Assembly (NCBI GenBank): GCA_943350395.1
Contig: CALRAD010000003.1
Location: 1-64,000 of the forward strand
Direction of reading: 5' to 3'
From: Candidatus Peribacteria bacterium
GTDB lineage: Bacteria > Patescibacteriota > Gracilibacteria > Peribacterales > Peribacteraceae
Length of the DNA stretch: 64,000 nucleotides
Shown here: positions 23,637 to 32,000 of the stretch, piece by piece
Layout of the letters: every line of letters begins with the position of its first letter
How positions within the stretch are numbered: the stretch's first letter is position 1
Program-made: the position numbers and the translations under genes
The notes under the pieces: generated by a model
Databases searched by the model: none
Told to the model about the DNA's origin: nothing
Seen by the model: the letters and a program-made list of their open reading frames with translations, nothing else

Positions 23637-23834
23637 ATGTTGGATTTTGAATTCTCAGCTACTTCCTTTGGCGGTCGCGGTGACGGTGACGATGACGATG
23701 ACGACAAGGTGCAGGACATCGATGATGAAACCGATGACGCAGATTTCGAAGACGATGCCGATGATCTTGATGAAGAGGATCAGGCGCTTCGGAGTCTCAA
23801 TGAGGCGGCGGATGACGACGATGACGATCTGTAG
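23637..23834 (+). CDS. small highly acidic protein
   Basis: 65 residues, about half Asp/Glu, with runs DGDDDDDDK and ADDDDDDL at the two ends and almost no basic residues. It has no recognisable fold and is probably disordered. ATG 23637 follows a TATACT hexamer by about 30 bases. A low-complexity frame can arise by chance from GATGAC repeats, so confidence is moderate. Confidence 0.45.
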   Translation: MLDFEFSATSFGGRGDGDDDDDDKVQDIDDETDDADFEDDADDLDEEDQALRSLNEAADDDDDDL

Positions 23835-23837
23835 TCA

Positions 23838-23933
23838 CGGTTCGAGACACACTGATGTGTTCCTCACCGTGACAGCTTGTTTTGTGTTGTCATGCTGAGG
23901 AGCGCGAACATCAGTGAGCGCGTCTCGAAGCAT
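23838..23933. repeat. imperfect inverted-repeat element at the 3' end of two genes
   Basis: The left arm (23839-23874, starting GGTTCGAGACACACTGATG) pairs imperfectly with the right arm (23888-23931, ending GTCTCGAAGC). About 13 bases separate them. It lies between the stops of the acidic protein and the convergent GT gene and may act as a terminator for both. Confidence 0.6.
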
Positions 23934-24565
23934 TACTCTTTTTCGTTCGTCGCAGTCTTTCTGTCCATGCTCTCGATCGCATTTTTTTGGATCGTCCTCC
24001 AGTCGTAGGGGAACTTGAATGTCTCGAGTGCTCTGACAAGAGAGCCGAAACAGAGCCAAGTATTCGCGTGCTCATACACGAACGCATTGCCGCTTTCCTG
24101 CACTGGATTGTAGTTTGCAAGGAGTTCATCGGGGAGCGAGACCGGTATGGTTCCGTAGCGCAGTGCATTCTCGATGTCGGTTGGGTCTGGTTCCGAGAAG
24201 AACATCGCAATGTCCGAACCGGCGAGCATAGTTCTAAGATGCTCCTCGTCATCGGGAACGATTGCCACACGGTGACTGTGTTTTTTTGCAAGTTCCAGAA
24301 AAAATTCTCCATACTTCTTCGATCCTCGTCCACGAATCACAATCGAGACTGGTAGTTCCAACATGCCCTCCATGACTGTTTCCATAAGCGGACCGCCTAG
24401 GATGTCCGTCATTCCGGTGGAAATGCAAATGACCGGTTGCTTGGGTTCAGCAACCCATCCGAGCTCTTCTTGGAGAGCTGTTTTGTTCTCCATCTTGTGT
24501 TCGATGGTGCGAGCCGAGTATTTGCGCGTAATTTTATTGTCGTACGCGGGAGAGAGAATAGCCAT
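23933..24565 (-). CDS. solo C-terminal GT-B domain, glycogen-synthase-like
   Basis: 210 residues matching only the C-terminal Rossmann half of glycogen/starch synthases (GT5): HKMENKTALQEELGW, then a strand with SIVIRGRGSKKYGEFF, then AGSDIAMFFSEPDPTDIENALRYGTIPVSL, the equivalent of the family EPCGLxxxxALRYGTIP. The N-terminal acceptor domain is absent, and the EPxGL motif is degenerate (EPDPTDI). It may be a remnant with a new role or work with a separate acceptor domain. TATCAT lies six bases before ATG 24565. Confidence 0.65.
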   Translation of the reverse strand: MAILSPAYDNKITRKYSARTIEHKMENKTALQEELGWVAEPKQPVICISTGMTDILGGPLMETVMEGMLELPVSIVIRGRGSKKYGEFFLELAKKHSHRVAIVPDDEEHLRTMLAGSDIAMFFSEPDPTDIENALRYGTIPVSLPDELLANYNPVQESGNAFVYEHANTWLCFGSLVRALETFKFPYDWRTIQKNAIESMDRKTATNEKE

Positions 24566-24693
24566 CTCCTTATGATACCATATTTTGGCTTCCGGTTCAC
24601 GTCTCAGGAGTTGTGAAATTTCGATATTGTTCTGCTATTATAGTTTTTCCGGAAGAGCTTTCGACACAGCTCAGAAGCCTTTAAGCTGCACGC

Positions 24694-25686
24694 ATGAAGC
24701 ATCTCGTCATCGTAGACGGCCACCACTTGTTGTATCGAGCTTACTGGGCCATTCCACGTACGATGAAGACATCCAAAGGCGAACAGGTGAATACGACGTT
24801 CGGTCTTGCAACGATGCTGCTTCAAATTCTGAAGACCGAGCAACCGGACTCACTTCTTTTTTGTTTTGATGCCGATGAGAAGACTTTTCGTCATCTTGAA
24901 TACGAGGATTATAAAGGAGGAAGGGCGGAAACCCCCGATGATTTCTATCCTCAGGTGCCGAGGGCTCTCGCATTCATCGATTCGTTTGGGATCAAGAGTG
25001 TTTCTGGCAATCTCATGGAGGCGGATGACTATGCTTGCACCTATGCAAGGCGAGCCGAGGAGACTGGTGATCGGGTGACGATCGTCACGGGGGATCGCGA
25101 TCTCTTCCAATTGTCCTCCGAGCGAATACGCGTCGCCATTCCCCATAAGGGATACCAAATGCCCGAGTATATGGGTCCCGCAGAAATCTATAAGAAGTAC
25201 GGGGTCACTCCTGTACAGATTCCCGCATACAAAGGCTTGGTTGGTGATGCTTCGGATAATCTGAAGGGCGTCAAAGGTATTGGACCGAAGGCGGCAGAGG
25301 CATTGCTCCAGGAATACAGGACACTTGAAAATATCTATGAGCATCTCCCAAGCATCAAGGGATCCAGAAGAGCGCTGCTCGAGTCGGGGAGAGAACAAGC
25401 TTTCTTCTGTCAGCGCATGGCGGTGTTGAAGTGCGATATTCCTTTGCCGGTTCCGATGGATGATCTGCGGTTTAGTGACATTGATGCAGATCCTGTTCGT
25501 GCTTTTCTTTCTGAGCTCGAATTCGTATTGGTTCTCAAAAGGTTTGATGCACTTCTTTCAACGCAATTCGGCCTTTCACATTTCAAGAGCAGTTCGGATA
25601 CTGTTTTTGCTCATCAAGAAGGGCTCCCTGAGAAAACAGTTCGTTCGAAACCAATGCAGGAGAGCGCACAACTTTCTTTGCTCTAA
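24694..25686 (+). CDS. stand-alone 5'-3' exonuclease (PolA N-terminal type)
   Basis: 330 residues. FEN-family motifs: LVIVDGHHLLYRAYW, FDADEKTFRH, EADDYACTYARRAEE, TIVTGDRDLFQL and KGLVGDASDNLKGVKGIGPKAA (helix-3-turn DNA binding). These are the 5'-nuclease domain of DNA polymerase I, but neither polymerase nor proofreading domain follows; the last 60 residues are unrelated. It would remove RNA primers and flaps. A TATTAT hexamer lies about 55 bases upstream of ATG 24694, so it probably has a leader. Confidence 0.85.
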   Translation: MKHLVIVDGHHLLYRAYWAIPRTMKTSKGEQVNTTFGLATMLLQILKTEQPDSLLFCFDADEKTFRHLEYEDYKGGRAETPDDFYPQVPRALAFIDSFGIKSVSGNLMEADDYACTYARRAEETGDRVTIVTGDRDLFQLSSERIRVAIPHKGYQMPEYMGPAEIYKKYGVTPVQIPAYKGLVGDASDNLKGVKGIGPKAAEALLQEYRTLENIYEHLPSIKGSRRALLESGREQAFFCQRMAVLKCDIPLPVPMDDLRFSDIDADPVRAFLSELEFVLVLKRFDALLSTQFGLSHFKSSSDTVFAHQEGLPEKTVRSKPMQESAQLSLL

Positions 25687-25919
25687 ACAAAGAGATCGTA
25701 TACTTTTTGTATTCATATATTTTTTGATGAACACAAAATTTGAAATGCGATGTTTTTTTTCTTTTCCTGATTCACAATCGATAAAATTTTAGCAGTCGCT
25801 TTTTTCACTGCGTGAATACCAAACGTAGTCAATCCGCTATTGCAGCTATTTCCACTCTTTCTCTAGACTTCGAGACATTACGCAGACGGAGCATTTTCCT
25901 TTCCTCACCACCATTTATT
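25687..25919 (+). promoter_or_regulatory. AT-rich leader/promoter region of ftsA-ftsZ
   Basis: 233 bases without a convincing gene. It is very T-rich between 25700 and 25770. A TAAAAT hexamer at 25782-25787 is the best -10 candidate; its -35 is unclear. That would give a leader of roughly 125 bases, long for this genome. An in-frame GTG at 25812 would extend FtsA by 36 residues with no family similarity. Confidence 0.4.
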
Positions 25920-27161
25920 ATGGCCAAAGAACGCGTTGTGTCAAGTCTTGATATCGGAAGTTCTAAGATTCGCATCATCGTCGCTGTTGTCGATGATAAA
26001 GACGGTGGTCATGTTCCGAGCGTCATCGGCGTCGGTATTTCGCCATCGCTTGGGATGCGTAAAGGTCACGTGATCGACATCGAAGAGACGATCCATAACA
26101 TTATCTCCGCACTCGAAGATGCCGAGCGAATGGCGGGAGTTCCCATCAACCATGTGTTCGTCGGCATGAGCGGCAGTCATATCGAGGCATTCGACAGCCG
26201 CGGAGTGATCGCGATCTCCGGAAGCGAAATTACGGTGGAAGACATTGCGAGAGTGCTGGAGGCTGCACAAGCGGTCAGCATCCCCAGTAACAGACGTATT
26301 CTGCACATCGAACCCAAGTCCTACGCAGTGGATGAACAGCGAGGCATCAAAAATCCTGTCGGTATGACCGGGATTCGTCTCGAGGTCGAGGCGCATATTA
26401 TTACCGGGCAAATCCAACACGTGAAGAACCTCGAGAAATGTGTGGATCAGGCGGGAGTCGACATCGATTCACTCGTTCCGGCGACGATTGCTATCTCGGA
26501 AGCCGTGCTTACGAAGCGTCAGAAAGAACTCGGCGTTGTGACGATCGATATCGGCGCAGGATCCACCAGCGTTTCGGTGTTCGAAGAAGGCACGATCCTT
26601 CACTCTGTCAGCCTCCCGGTTGGAGGAGAGAATGTGACGAATGACATTGCCATTGGACTCCGCACCTCGATCGACACGGCGGAGAAGATCAAGATCGAAT
26701 TCGGGTCCGTTCTTCCGGCGGAGATCCAGGAACGCGAGATGATCGATCTCTCCACGGTAAGCAAAATGGACACGCAGACTGTCAGTAAGAAATACATGGC
26801 GGAGATCATGCAGGCGAGGTATTACGAAATTTTCTCACTCGTGAAGGAGGAACTGAAGAGGCTCGGCAGAGATGGCCTGCTTCCTGCGGGGGCTCTTCTC
26901 ACGGGAGCCGCTGTGAAAGCTCCGGGTGTTCTCGACATCGCACGCGAAGTTCTCGGTCTTCCGGTACAGATGGGCTTCCCGGTCGAGATCGGAGGTGTCA
27001 TCGAGAAAGTCGACGATCCAGCGTACGCAACCGCACTCGGAACACTGCTGTGGGGTGTGCGTGAAGGTCACCGTCATTCCGCGAGCTTCTCGATGGCGGA
27101 CTTCGACGTGAAGCGCGCATTCGGTCAGGTCGGTTCGTGGTTTAAAAACTTACTTCCGTAA
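25920..27161 (+). CDS. ftsA: cell division protein FtsA
   Basis: 413 residues, actin-like ATPase. Phosphate-1 motif SLDIGSSKIRIIVA at the N-terminus; 1C domain with HVFVGMSGSHIEAFDSRG; phosphate-2 VVTIDIGAGSTSVSVFEEG; adenosine motif LLTGAAVKAPGV. It ends in the short amphipathic helix GQVGSWFKNLLP that anchors FtsA to the membrane. FtsA tethers FtsZ and recruits the divisome. ftsZ follows after 19 bases as an operon. Confidence 0.93.
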   Translation: MAKERVVSSLDIGSSKIRIIVAVVDDKDGGHVPSVIGVGISPSLGMRKGHVIDIEETIHNIISALEDAERMAGVPINHVFVGMSGSHIEAFDSRGVIAISGSEITVEDIARVLEAAQAVSIPSNRRILHIEPKSYAVDEQRGIKNPVGMTGIRLEVEAHIITGQIQHVKNLEKCVDQAGVDIDSLVPATIAISEAVLTKRQKELGVVTIDIGAGSTSVSVFEEGTILHSVSLPVGGENVTNDIAIGLRTSIDTAEKIKIEFGSVLPAEIQEREMIDLSTVSKMDTQTVSKKYMAEIMQARYYEIFSLVKEELKRLGRDGLLPAGALLTGAAVKAPGVLDIAREVLGLPVQMGFPVEIGGVIEKVDDPAYATALGTLLWGVREGHRHSASFSMADFDVKRAFGQVGSWFKNLLP

Positions 27162-27180
27162 TAATTTTCTCCCCCTATCT

Positions 27181-28428
27181 ATGTCAGACACACTCCGCTC
27201 ACTCTTCTCCGGTTCCAAGAATTCTTCTTCCGGTTCACAGCCCAAAAGCTCATCGGGTTTTGACGATGCGGGCAGCACTCCGTCAACTGGATATCAGGAA
27301 GTGCGTCCGGATATTGCTCCGAACGCAATCATCCGCGTCATCGGTGTCGGTGGTGGCGGAACGAATGCGGTCTCACGCATGATCAGCAGCAAAGTGGGAG
27401 GTGTCGAATTCATTGCAGTTAACACCGATGCGCAGGCGCTTTTCCACAATGCAGCGCCCACAAAAGTGAATATCGGCAGAGGAACGACCAGGGGACTCGG
27501 TGCAGGTGCCAATCCCGACATTGGTTTGCAGTCTGCAAAGGAAAGTTCCGAGGAGCTCAAGAAAGCGATGGAGGGTGCGGATCTGATTTTCATCACCGCG
27601 GGACTCGGAGGCGGTACCGGATCGGGTGCAGCTCCGTACATCGCTGAACTTGCCAGAAGTATGGGCATTCTGACCGTCGGTGTCGTGACGCGACCTTTCA
27701 GTTTCGAAGGTCTCCGTCGCCGCAAGCAGGCCGATGAGGCTCTCGATGCACTCCGCGGAAAAGTCGATACGCTCATCACGATTCCGAATGACAAAGTTCT
27801 CTCGCTCATCGACAAAACAACTCCTCTCACCGAGGCGTTCCAGATCGTCGACGAGATCCTTCGTCACGGTATCGAAGGCATCGCAAGTCTTATTACGGTG
27901 CACGGTCTCGTGAACGTGGACTTCGCCGACGTTCGGTCTGTCATGCAAGATGCAGGTTCCGCGCTTATGGGTATCGGTTACGGTACGGGTGACAGCCGTG
28001 CGTCCGAGGCCGCGCGTGCTGCGATCGATTCTCCGCTCCTAGAGCTTTCGATCAGCGGTGCAAAAGGCATTCTTTTCAACATTACGGGTGGCAACGATAT
28101 GTCCATGTTCGAGGTCGACGAGGCCGCACGCATTGTCACCGAGGCTGCCGATCCGGAGGCAAATATTATCTTTGGTGCCGTGATCGACGAGGCGTACACG
28201 GGACAGGTCAAGTGTACGGTGATTGCGACCGGTTTCGACGAGAAGAAAGACTCTGCCATGTCTTCTTCTTCGAACTCGATGCTCAAAGGGGTTCCTACGT
28301 TCAAGAAATTGCAGGATCAGGCAAGAGCAGACAAGCCGGATGACGCTGTTTTGAAGCTTGCAGGTCAGCAGCTCAATGAAGAAGAGCTGGAAGTTCCGAC
28401 CTTCATGCGCAAGAAGATCGGGAAGTAG
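27181..28428 (+). CDS. ftsZ: cell division protein FtsZ
   Basis: 415 residues, tubulin-like GTPase. The variable N-terminal tail (1-45, Ser-rich) is followed by RVIGVGGGGTNAVSRM, the tubulin signature GLGGGTGSG (141-149), the T7 loop with VNVDFADVRSVM, and the C-terminal peptide EVPTFMRKKIGK that binds FtsA. It polymerises into the division ring. An intrinsic terminator follows. Confidence 0.96.
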   Translation: MSDTLRSLFSGSKNSSSGSQPKSSSGFDDAGSTPSTGYQEVRPDIAPNAIIRVIGVGGGGTNAVSRMISSKVGGVEFIAVNTDAQALFHNAAPTKVNIGRGTTRGLGAGANPDIGLQSAKESSEELKKAMEGADLIFITAGLGGGTGSGAAPYIAELARSMGILTVGVVTRPFSFEGLRRRKQADEALDALRGKVDTLITIPNDKVLSLIDKTTPLTEAFQIVDEILRHGIEGIASLITVHGLVNVDFADVRSVMQDAGSALMGIGYGTGDSRASEAARAAIDSPLLELSISGAKGILFNITGGNDMSMFEVDEAARIVTEAADPEANIIFGAVIDEAYTGQVKCTVIATGFDEKKDSAMSSSSNSMLKGVPTFKKLQDQARADKPDDAVLKLAGQQLNEEELEVPTFMRKKIGK

Positions 28429-28451
28429 AGGTTCGCTTTCGGAAGGGAAGG

Positions 28452-28478
28452 CAGGCGGGTGATCCCGCCTGTTTTTTT
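28452..28478 (+). terminator. intrinsic terminator of ftsA-ftsZ
   Basis: An 8-bp stem CAGGCGGG/CCCGCCTG with loop TGAT is followed by TTTTTTT. Confidence 0.92.
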
Positions 28479-28479
28479 G

Positions 28480-28533
28480 AGCCTCACCCCAACCCCTCTC
28501 CCAGCGCTGATGCGCTTGGGGAGAGGGGGAGCT
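28480..28533. repeat. CCTCACCCC...GGGGAGAGGGG hairpin repeat
   Basis: The arms CCCCTCTCCCAGCGC and GCGCTTGGGGAGAGGGG form a long hairpin directly after the ftsZ terminator. A related element is at 48499-48621. Confidence 0.75.
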
Positions 28534-28574
28534 TCTCTTTGCTTCTGTCTTCGTAGGCACCTACCATAGCTTTC

Positions 28575-29003
28575 ATGAAAGTATCTATTCAGCGCATCGA
28601 CGCAACACTCCCGCTTCCGTCGTATCAGACCTCCGGTTCCGCTGCATTCGATTTTGTGACTCGCGAAACGACCGTCATCCAGCCAAAGTCGATGGGGTTG
28701 GTGCCTGGCAATGTGGTGGTGAAAGTGCCTGAAGGGTATGCACTTCTCGTCTTGCCGCGTTCGTCGCTTCCGCGCAAGAAAGGCCTGATCTGCCCGCACT
28801 CACTCGGGCTTATCGATCACGACTATCACGGTCCCAAAGACGAGATTTTCGTGCAGGTGCAGAACGTGACGGATCTCCCGGTGACAGTCGAGAGAGGGGA
28901 GAGAATCGCCCAGGGGCTATTCGTAAAGATAGATCGTGCGGAGTGGCAGGAAGTGGCTTCGCACGGCGCAGAAACCCGCGGTGGATTCGGGAGTACGGGC
29001 TGA
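28575..29003 (+). CDS. dut: dUTP diphosphatase (dUTPase)
   Basis: 142 residues of the trimeric dUTPase fold. Motifs: 1 GSAAFDF; 2 PRSSLPRKKGL; 3 GLIDHDYHGPKDEI; 4 ERIAQGLF; 5 RGGFGSTG at the extreme C-terminus. It hydrolyses dUTP to dUMP, keeping uracil out of DNA. Motif 1 has F-D where D-L is usual. TACCAT lies seven bases before ATG 28575. Confidence 0.92.
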   Translation: MKVSIQRIDATLPLPSYQTSGSAAFDFVTRETTVIQPKSMGLVPGNVVVKVPEGYALLVLPRSSLPRKKGLICPHSLGLIDHDYHGPKDEIFVQVQNVTDLPVTVERGERIAQGLFVKIDRAEWQEVASHGAETRGGFGSTG

Positions 29004-29016
29004 TCCTCTTTGAGGC

Positions 29017-32000
29017 TTAATGATGCCCTCCTCCGTGCTCGGGTTCTGCTTGGACCGGCTCTTTGTCCCAGATCTGCTTGACGTTTTTGAGATTGAAGTC
29101 TGAGCTTTCAGGAACAAAAGATTCCTGAGATTGCTGCAGTACAGATTTGAGAATATCCGGTCTCTCAATCAGTTTCTTATTGAGCGTGTCGACGAATTCC
29201 TGCGTGCCGTTGTTGATCATTGCATAGACTTCTTCCGGCTTGGTGATGAGACCTTTGTCTTTGTATTTTTTGACGATTATTTTGTCTGCACCGCTGTACC
29301 TGTTGACGCCGATGAAGTCATCAATGTCGATGCCGTTGATTTGCGAGATCCCAAGTGAAGTACAGAGTTTCAATGTGAATGCATTCATTGCGTTTCGGTA
29401 CGTTTTCGTCACTTTGGAGCCCGAGACCGGTGCCTGATTGTTGATTTGCTCCCAGCTGAGGCGAGGTCTTTGGTCGCCGACGGTGCTGTGTCCGATTGCG
29501 TGACGCGTGATGGTGTTATCCCAAGCAGCGTATGCACCGAGTGTTTCTGAGATCTTGTCGATGTCTCTCTTGCTGATTGGCGGATGACCGATCGTCGCTT
29601 TCATGCCGAAATATTTCATGAACGAGTTATATCCCACATAGCCGTTCATCATGGCAGCAGCCGATACTTTGGCTTGGCTACCGGATGTGAAGTTGATGAT
29701 GTTGTTGACTCCTGCGAAGTCCACTTGCGTGAGAAGCATCGGGATGTCTTCGTGGTCAATCTTTTCTGCTCCCTTCAGTCCTTTGTTGACACGAATTTTG
29801 ACGCTGTTGTCGAATGCGACCACATCCAACAGGAATTTGGTCATGCCGTTGCCGGGTGCGAAAGGATCCGACCCGGGACCCGACTCGGTGATTTGCGCGG
29901 AGATTTTTTTGATCTCGTGCATCGAACAGTTTTGTCCGGTCGAGAAGAAATCGATGAAGGGGAAGGTATTCAGGATCCCGAAGTTCTCACCGGAGAAGGC
30001 CCGAAGACGGTCGACACTGATGAGACCGATTTCCACGCCTTTCACGAGATAGAAGAATTTCTCTTCCATGCTCATCTTACCATTGCGCATCGCGTAGAAG
30101 ATGATTCCTTCATACAGGTGAGGGTTCACCTCTTCTTCTCTGGAGATCGGTTCGCCGGCTTTTTGTCTCTTGAAGTTGTAGAGAAGTTTTCGAAGTTCGG
30201 TGTCGAGCGTGCTTGCCGCAGAAAGTTCTTCTACGTAGCTGTCCAAGTGCTTGCGCCCGCTGTCGATGGCGCCGTCGTTCTCGGCTTTCCAATGTTCGAA
30301 CTGGTCTTTGTCACGCCAGATATCGGCGATCATCTTTTGCAGCCACTGGTTCCGGAGACGAGCGTCGCGTTTGCAGGCGTCGCGCGGCATCTTGTAGCCG
30401 GAGAAATACTCCAATTTTGGCCACAAGCCATGATCATCATCCCACTCGAGACGTCCTTTCTTCGAGAGTACGTTGAGGATTGCCTTCAGCTGATCTTTGC
30501 TGACGACGCGGGGGAGCATCTCATGCTGCAGAACGTGGGTGTCGATTTTATCAAGACCTTTTTCCCAAACACCGACTTCCTCGAGTTCGGATTCACGCTC
30601 GCTTCGTTCGAATTCATGCTTCAGACGTCCGAGGTACGGGATGCTGTCACTGATCTGTTCTGTGATGTCTCGTCCGAGCTTCTTGCGTGCAGTTTCACCG
30701 CGACGTTTCCACATGCGTGCGATGTCGGTGCCCGCGTCTTTGAACATCGCTGCGATATCGTAGGCGCTCACCCAGGTCGTATCGGTGACCATTTGCTGCC
30801 AAAGACTCCGGTTTCCTGTTTTGTTTGCGTACGTGAGATCGATTTGCTCAATATCTTTCTTTTTTCTGTACTCCTTGATCTCCGCCATCTTCTCTTTCGC
30901 TTCCTTCAGAAACTCATGAAAACCGGGGAGATGATTGACGTACGTTCCTTCCTGAAAATCTTTCGCCGCATCCGCCACGCCTTTTTTGATCGTTTCATAG
31001 CCGTACTCTGTGAATTCCGGCACACATTCCGGATATGCCGTGAGGAAGGTATTGGTGTGCAGCAATTCCACTTCCAACTCTCTGATCGCCGTTTCTTCGT
31101 AGTTTCTTTCGTCGTCAGTCTGAGGAGCCGCTGCTTCCGCTCCATCGTCTCCATGCCCGGCAATATCATCCGCCAGCAAACGCACACCTTTACCTTCAAG
31201 TTTTCTTGTCGGAGCGACCTCAGGTACTTCCTCGCGTTTGTTGAAAACATTGAAGAGTCTGCGTTCGTTCGGCGTCACGGTGGGTCGTCTGTTCTTGTCC
31301 CAGAGCGCATATTGGTTCACGAGTTCGTCCATCAGTTGCCAGCGTTCATCATCGGAAATTTCATTGCGATGAACGATGCTGATTCCCCATGAGTCTGCGA
31401 CTCTCAATAACAGCTGATCGAACGGTGTACCATCGGCTGCCTCTTCATGCTTGAGCCCTTCGTAGACCGTATCCATGAGATTTATGAAGACTCCCGTACG
31501 GCGGAAGGCATCGGGAATTGCATGACCGAGTTCGTGTTCGGCTACTTTTTTTGCTGTCAGAGTTGGCGTGAGTGCGTTCTGGTTGATGTAGATCAAGCCT
31601 TCGTCGTAACTGTAGTATCCGACGGTCACCGTATCGCCGTGTGCTGGCACGTGCTCGTAGAATTGTTTCTCGGGCAGTACTTTTGTTTTCCGTCCTGAGA
31701 GAAGATCATCGAGCGTTTCTTTGCATTCCTTCAGTCGCTTTGCTTCGAGGGATGCTCTTGCGACCATGCGTCCGTTTCCGGAGTCTAGGCTGTTTTGAAT
31801 TCTCCGTTCAACCGTTCGGATTCCCTCATCCAGTTTGAGGACGTGTGCCGTCGGATGATCGATTTTTTCGAAGATCGTCGGGAAGATTTCTCCTAGGAGA
31901 TTTCTCGTATCCTTGATGACGGCGTCGATCTCCGTATCGGGAGTGATGAGATCGAGTTCCTCGAGCTTCATCAGTTCGAATGCTTTCGGATTCTGCTCGA

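Noticed and set aside
29584..31392. 602-residue open frame on the plus strand
   Set aside because: It lies entirely antisense to the 1450-residue gene, shows no family motifs, and reflects codon bias of the opposite strand.
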